From Sphingobacteriaceae bacterium (GTDB lineage: Bacteria; Bacteroidota; Bacteroidia; Sphingobacteriales; Sphingobacteriaceae): a stretch of 9,537 nucleotides of DNA. The translations under genes and the position numbers were made by a program. Positions within the stretch are counted from its first letter, which is position 1. Each line of letters starts with the position of its first letter. The DNA lies in contig JANWIB010000144.1 in NCBI GenBank assembly GCA_025450155.1, positions 1-9,537 of the forward strand, given 5' to 3'. Under the pieces are notes generated by a model. That model was not told the DNA's origin. It worked only from the letters and a program-made list of their open reading frames with translations, and made no database searches. This document shows, piece after piece, positions 6,541 to 9,537 of the stretch.

Positions 6541-7359
6541 TTACACCGCCACGTGATATTCCCTTAAGGCATCATTTAAAGATGTTTTTTTATCAGTCGA
6601 TTCCTTGCGTTGGCCAATAATTAAGGCGCAAGGAACCTGGTATTCTCCGGCTGGAAATTTTTTTGTGTAAGAACCGGGAATAACAACAGAACGTGTCGGA
6701 ACAATACCTTTGTATTCTTTAGGCTCGTTTCCGGTAACATCAATAATTTTAGTAGAAGCTGTTAAACAGACGTTTGCTCCCAATACGACCTCTTGTTCTA
6801 CCCGTACGCCTTCTACGACGATTGCTCTGGAACCTATGAAGCAGTTGTCTTCAATAATCACAGGCGATGCTTGTACTGGTTCAAGTACACCGCCAATGCC
6901 TACGCCGCCACTTAAGTGTACATTTTTCCCAATTTGGGCGCAAGAACCTACTGTTGCCCAGGTATCCACCATGGTGCCTTCATCTACATAAGCGCCAATG
7001 TTGACATAGGATGGCATCATGATAACACCTTTTGCCAAATAAGAACCATAACGTGCAATACCATGCGGAACAACACGAACCCCTTGTTCCTTAAAATTGG
7101 TTTTTAATTTCATCTTATCATGAAATACAAATGGGCCAACTTCGATTACATGCATTTCTCTGATGGGAAAATAAAGAATCACCGCTTTTTTTATCCATTC
7201 ATTAATATGCCATCTTGTCCCAACAGACTCAGCAACCCTTATCTCGCCTTTATCTAACAGGTCTATACTGTTTTCTATTGCATTGCGGTATTCTTTGAAG
7301 TTTAGTAGATTGCGGTCATCCCATGCCTCTTCAATAAGTTTTTTCAATTCAGGAATCAT
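6541..7359 (-). CDS. dapD: 2,3,4,5-tetrahydropyridine-2,6-dicarboxylate N-succinyltransferase
   Basis: DapD succinylates tetrahydrodipicolinate with succinyl-CoA in the succinylase branch of meso-diaminopimelate and lysine synthesis, feeding peptidoglycan. The 272 residues match the family length. A helical N-terminal domain (about 1-100) contains GTRWHINEWIKKAVILYF at 47-64. A left-handed beta-helix of hexapeptide repeats follows at about 105-205, including YVNIGAYVDEGTMVDTWATV (118-137) and GGVGIGGVLEP at 151-161. The C-terminal part has TRSVVIPGSYTKKFPAGEYQ (222-241), then VPCALIIGQR. It should act as a cytoplasmic trimer. It is the first gene of the leftward run, divergent from the S4-domain gene across an 82-bp gap in which I found no convincing promoter for this gene. 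A plain acetyltransferase of the hexapeptide family is unlikely given the full-length match. Confidence 0.96.
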   Translation of the reverse strand: MIPELKKLIEEAWDDRNLLNFKEYRNAIENSIDLLDKGEIRVAESVGTRWHINEWIKKAVILYFPIREMHVIEVGPFVFHDKMKLKTNFKEQGVRVVPHGIARYGSYLAKGVIMMPSYVNIGAYVDEGTMVDTWATVGSCAQIGKNVHLSGGVGIGGVLEPVQASPVIIEDNCFIGSRAIVVEGVRVEQEVVLGANVCLTASTKIIDVTGNEPKEYKGIVPTRSVVIPGSYTKKFPAGEYQVPCALIIGQRKESTDKKTSLNDALREYHVAV

Positions 7360-7431
7360 GATGTTAAAATTAAGGATGTTCTTACAATTATAAGTATTGT
7401 ACAGGTCTTTTTAATATTTTTTAAGGATTTT

Positions 7432-7436
7432 GGAGG
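7432..7436 (+). promoter_or_regulatory. Strong Shine-Dalgarno GGAGG before the S4-domain gene
   Basis: GGAGG is an unusually clear ribosome-binding site for this window, where most genes have none. It lies 5 nt before a TTG at 7442 and 17 nt before the in-frame ATG at 7454. Spacing therefore favours TTG as the start, although the ATG-initiated protein already contains the whole S4 domain. Confidence 0.6.
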
Positions 7437-7441
7437 CATAA

Positions 7442-7843
7442 TTGAATAACATAATGGAAAAAGAAAAGTTAAGAATTGATAAATATTTGTGGGCCATAAG
7501 AATATTTAAAACACGTAGTCTTGCCACAGAAGCCTGCAAAGCTGGAAGAGTGAAGCTGGACGGACAGAATATTAAAGCGTCACACGAAGTGCGTATTGGA
7601 GAGATCTACGCAATATCTAAAGGGATAGAGCGTAAAATGATAAAGGTAACCGGGTTGCTAACCAATCGGAGTGATGCAAAAACCGCGGTAACTTTTTACG
7701 AGGATTTAACGCCCGCGGAAGAAACCCATCGCTTTAAATCGATATTTCATGCGCCTATTCTAAAACGAGATCGTGGTACAGGCCGACCGACAAAAAGAGA
7801 CCGGAGAGAAATTGATGGCCTTTTTTTGGAAGGTGATGAATAA
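7442..7843 (+). CDS. S4-domain RNA-binding protein, Hsp15-like
   Basis: This small basic protein has 133 residues from TTG at 7442 or 129 from ATG at 7454. The S4 fold begins at LRIDKYLWAIRIFKTRSLAT, continues with ACKAGRVKLDGQNIKASHEV and ends near IGEIYAISKG. This is the order seen in E. coli Hsp15 (HslR), a heat-shock protein that binds free 50S subunits carrying stalled nascent chains. The C-terminus (about 108-124 from TTG) is rich in Arg and Lys (KRDRGTGRPTKRDRRE), a likely RNA contact. A ribosome-rescue role is inferred from the family. The TTG is better placed relative to GGAGG at 7432-7436, while ATG is the more usual codon, so the start is uncertain by four codons. It is divergent from dapD and stands alone on its strand before the receptor gene. 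Confidence 0.9.
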   Translation: MNNIMEKEKLRIDKYLWAIRIFKTRSLATEACKAGRVKLDGQNIKASHEVRIGEIYAISKGIERKMIKVTGLLTNRSDAKTAVTFYEDLTPAEETHRFKSIFHAPILKRDRGTGRPTKRDRREIDGLFLEGDE

Positions 7844-7918
7844 CAATTATTTTAAGTTTAAAATAGTTTAATTCTTCGTATAACATAATTTGTTTCTTCA
7901 TAGATGATTTTATTTATT

Positions 7919-7937
7919 GTACGTTAATGTACTTTTT
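7919..7937 (+). terminator. Weak hairpin followed by T-run; possible terminator of the S4-domain gene
   Basis: GTACG (7919-7923) can pair with TGTAC (7928-7932), one pair being a G-T wobble, around a TTAA loop; TTTTT follows at 7933-7937. The stem is only five pairs, so it is a poor intrinsic terminator. It lies 75 bp after the stop codon at 7841-7843. It could equally be a palindromic protein-binding site. Confidence 0.2.
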
Positions 7938-7979
7938 ACACTTGTTTTGCTATTTTTTTGAAAAAAAGGTGCTAATAAA

Positions 7980-8010
7980 TTTGTTACCAAATACAAATGG
8001 TATAACTTTA
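7980..8010 (+). promoter_or_regulatory. Bacteroidota-type promoter of the SusC-like gene
   Basis: TTTG at 7980-7983 is followed by exactly 19 bases and TAACTTTA at 8003-8010. This matches the TTTG-N19-TAnnTTTG pattern known for the primary sigma factor in Bacteroides and Flavobacterium, with one mismatch at the last base. The start codon lies 32 bases after the -7 element, a normal leader. A perfect -7 match, TAAATTTG at 7976-7983, overlaps the -33 element, but its best upstream TTTG (7957-7960) is only 15 bases away, so it is the less likely site. The T7-G-A7 tract at 7953-7967 just upstream may act as an UP-like or bent element. Confidence 0.65.
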
Positions 8011-8042
8011 CACTAACTTAATTTATTTTTAAACCTAAAATT

Positions 8043-9537
8043 ATGCATCTAAAACGTTTACTCACAGTAAGTTTACTTGCTATGCTGTGTTTGTTGGGGG
8101 GGACTGTATTCGCCCAAAACAAATCGGTATCTGGTAAAGTAACAGACAAACAAGATGGAAGTCCGTTAATTGGGGTTTCAGTACAGGTTAAGGGCGGAGG
8201 TGCCGGTACAGCTACCGATCCTGATGGAACAGTTAAAATTACAGTGCCGGAAACAGCCGCTTCTTTGGTGTTTACGTATAGTGGGTATATTACCCAGGAA
8301 GTAAATATTAGTGGAAAAACTGCTTTAAATGTATCACTACAAGCCAGCAGTACTTCATTAAACGAAGTGGTGGTAATTGGTTATGGTACTCAAAAAGTGA
8401 AAGACGCTACTGGTTCTGTAGCCTCTATTGGCACAAAAAGCTTCAATAAGGGGGTTATTGCTTCTCCGGAGCAGTTGTTGCAAGGCCGCATATCCGGTGT
8501 ACAAGTTACTCCGGCAAGTGGAGAACCTGGGGCTGGAATTAACATTAACATACGTGGATCGGCTTCTATCAGAAGTGGAAATAACCCGCTTTTTGTTATT
8601 GATGGTGTTCCGATAGATAACAGTGGTACATCAGGAGGGCTTGATGGCGGTGCAGGTACGTCATCTGCCCGGAATCCTCTGGCATTTTTAAACCCTGCCG
8701 ATATTGACAACATCAGTGTATTAAAAGATGCTTCAGCTGCCGCCATATATGGTGCAAGAGGTGCTAATGGTGTTGTACTAATTACCACTAAAAAAGGTGG
8801 AGCCGGTCAGGGAGTTCAATTTTCTGTAAATACCAGCTTATCCACTGTGGCTAAACGCTATGATTTGTTAAACGCAAATGACTTTGTAAGATTAGCAAAA
8901 GATGCGGGTGCTACAGAAAGTGTGATTAATCAAGGATCAAGCACAGACTGGCAAGACCAGATTTTTAGAAACGGGTTTTCCCAAAATTACAATCTGGGTT
9001 TTGGTAATGCCCATGAATCTTCAAGTTATCGTGTAGGGTTTTCTTATGATAAGCAGCAGGGAATTGTAAAAAATTCCGGATTGGCTCGCGTTACCGGCCG
9101 ATTAAATGCTTCTCAAAGCCTGTTTAAGAATAAAGTTAAATTTGATGTAAACCTTACAGCATCTAATATAAAGAACTCCTATGCGCCGATTACTACTAAT
9201 GCCGGGTTTGAAGGGAGCTTGATAGGGGCGGTTATTTTGGCAAATCCGACATTTCCTGTTAAAGCACCTAATGGAAAGTATTTCTCAAACAGTCCAAGCT
9301 TTAGAAATCCGGCGAATATGTTGAAATATTTTGATGACAGTGACAATATCAACCGCTTTTTAGGAAACATTAGTGGTACTTGGAATATTGTGAATGGGTT
9401 GTCTTATAAGGGTACTTATGGCTTAGATGTATCGGGTAGTATACGGGATACTTGGATGGACAGTGAACTGTTAGGTTATCCGAATGCTCAGAGCTTTAGA
9501 AATAGTCCTCAGGTACCTGGAGTAAGTGGCACCGGCA
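8043..9537 (+). CDS. SusC/RagA family TonB-linked outer-membrane receptor (partial, N-terminal half)
   Basis: The first 498 codons are visible; such proteins usually have about 1000 residues. A signal peptide with two basic residues and a Leu-rich core ends at VFA-Q (cleavage after residue 24). A CarboxypepD_reg-like domain follows at about 28-100, starting VSGKVTDKQDGSPLIGVSV. A TonB-box-like EVVVIGYGTQ lies at 108-117. The plug runs from about 118 to 250, with LLQGRISGVQV at 145-155, FVIDGVPIDN at 184-193 and the RagA signature VLKDASAAAIYGARGANGVV at 226-245. The remainder is the start of the beta-barrel. There is no STN domain before the carboxypeptidase-like domain, so direct anti-sigma signalling of the FecA type is not indicated. 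The protein imports an unknown large nutrient, usually a glycan or peptide, with a SusD lipoprotein; that gene would lie beyond the window. Confidence 0.96.
   Translation, partial: MHLKRLLTVSLLAMLCLLGGTVFAQNKSVSGKVTDKQDGSPLIGVSVQVKGGGAGTATDPDGTVKITVPETAASLVFTYSGYITQEVNISGKTALNVSLQASSTSLNEVVVIGYGTQKVKDATGSVASIGTKSFNKGVIASPEQLLQGRISGVQVTPASGEPGAGININIRGSASIRSGNNPLFVIDGVPIDNSGTSGGLDGGAGTSSARNPLAFLNPADIDNISVLKDASAAAIYGARGANGVVLITTKKGGAGQGVQFSVNTSLSTVAKRYDLLNANDFVRLAKDAGATESVINQGSSTDWQDQIFRNGFSQNYNLGFGNAHESSSYRVGFSYDKQQGIVKNSGLARVTGRLNASQSLFKNKVKFDVNLTASNIKNSYAPITTNAGFEGSLIGAVILANPTFPVKAPNGKYFSNSPSFRNPANMLKYFDDSDNINRFLGNISGTWNIVNGLSYKGTYGLDVSGSIRDTWMDSELLGYPNAQSFRNSPQVPGVSGTG

Larger units (their letters stand above)
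7844..8042 (+). other. Intergenic region between the S4-domain gene and the SusC-like gene
   Basis: This 199-bp stretch is very AT-rich and holds no plausible gene. It contains an AT-only inverted repeat at 7848-7865, a short GTAC dyad followed by five Ts at 7919-7937, a T7-G-A7 tract at 7953-7967, and a promoter at 7980-8010. The leader from the predicted transcription start to the receptor ATG would be under 30 nt. Confidence 0.6.

Noticed and set aside
6710..7107. Two plus-strand open frames opposite dapD
   Set aside because: They lie wholly within dapD, are Thr/Pro/Ser-rich without motifs, and mirror the hexapeptide-repeat codons.
7848..7865. TATTTTA/TAAAATA hairpin directly after the S4-domain gene
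   Set aside because: The stem is seven A-T pairs with a 4-nt loop and no T-run after it; in such AT-rich DNA it is expected by chance.
8390..8788. Open frames on both strands within the receptor plug region, and another at 9179-9370
   Set aside because: The receptor frame explains the conserved plug motifs throughout; the others are shadows with Pro/Ala-rich or featureless translations.

Overview
The window looks like chromosomal DNA from a member of the Bacteroidota, most likely in or near the Sphingobacteriales or Chitinophagales; no genus can be named. The evidence is a SusC/RagA-type TonB-dependent receptor, a DUF3467 protein, an Ada-type AraC regulator of the Bacteroidota kind, AT-rich DNA, mostly weak or absent Shine-Dalgarno sequences, and a promoter of the TTTG-N19-TAnnTTTG class before the receptor gene.

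Layout. At the left edge (1-317, minus) is the N-terminal third or so of an AraC-HTH/alkyl-transferase protein that runs off the window. Two rightward genes follow: a DUF3467 protein (421-732) and an unrecognised four-helix membrane protein (769-1233). The latter meets the leftward miaA gene head-on, and their stop codons share the four bases CTAG.

From 7359 down to 1230 seven leftward genes form what looks like one long transcription unit: dapD, two tandem paralogous family-2 glycosyltransferases, tsaC/sua5, cca, an acidic-tailed pRiA4b-ORF3-like protein, and miaA. The spacings, in order of transcription, are 20 bp, a 1-nt overlap, an 8-nt overlap, 23 bp, 83 bp and 31 bp. Three of these genes act on tRNA: TsaC starts t6A37 on ANN-decoding tRNAs, MiaA makes i6A37 on UNN-decoding tRNAs, and Cca builds or repairs the 3' CCA end. 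DapD supplies the diaminopimelate/lysine branch, and the glycosyltransferases probably make a surface glycan.

Divergent from dapD is a small S4-domain (Hsp15-like) RNA-binding protein (7442-7843). It is followed by a 199-bp intergenic region with a good Bacteroidota promoter, then the first 498 codons of a SusC-like outer-membrane receptor (8043 to the window end), whose SusD partner would be expected beyond the edge.

Most of the window is housekeeping or commonplace Bacteroidota content. I see no CRISPR array, transposase, tRNA, rRNA or phage gene, and no convincing undescribed multi-gene system. The points most worth a second look are the acidic-tailed protein inside the tRNA gene cluster, the tandem glycosyltransferase pair fused to that cluster, the G7 tract in the receptor's signal peptide, and the dyad inside the receptor promoter.
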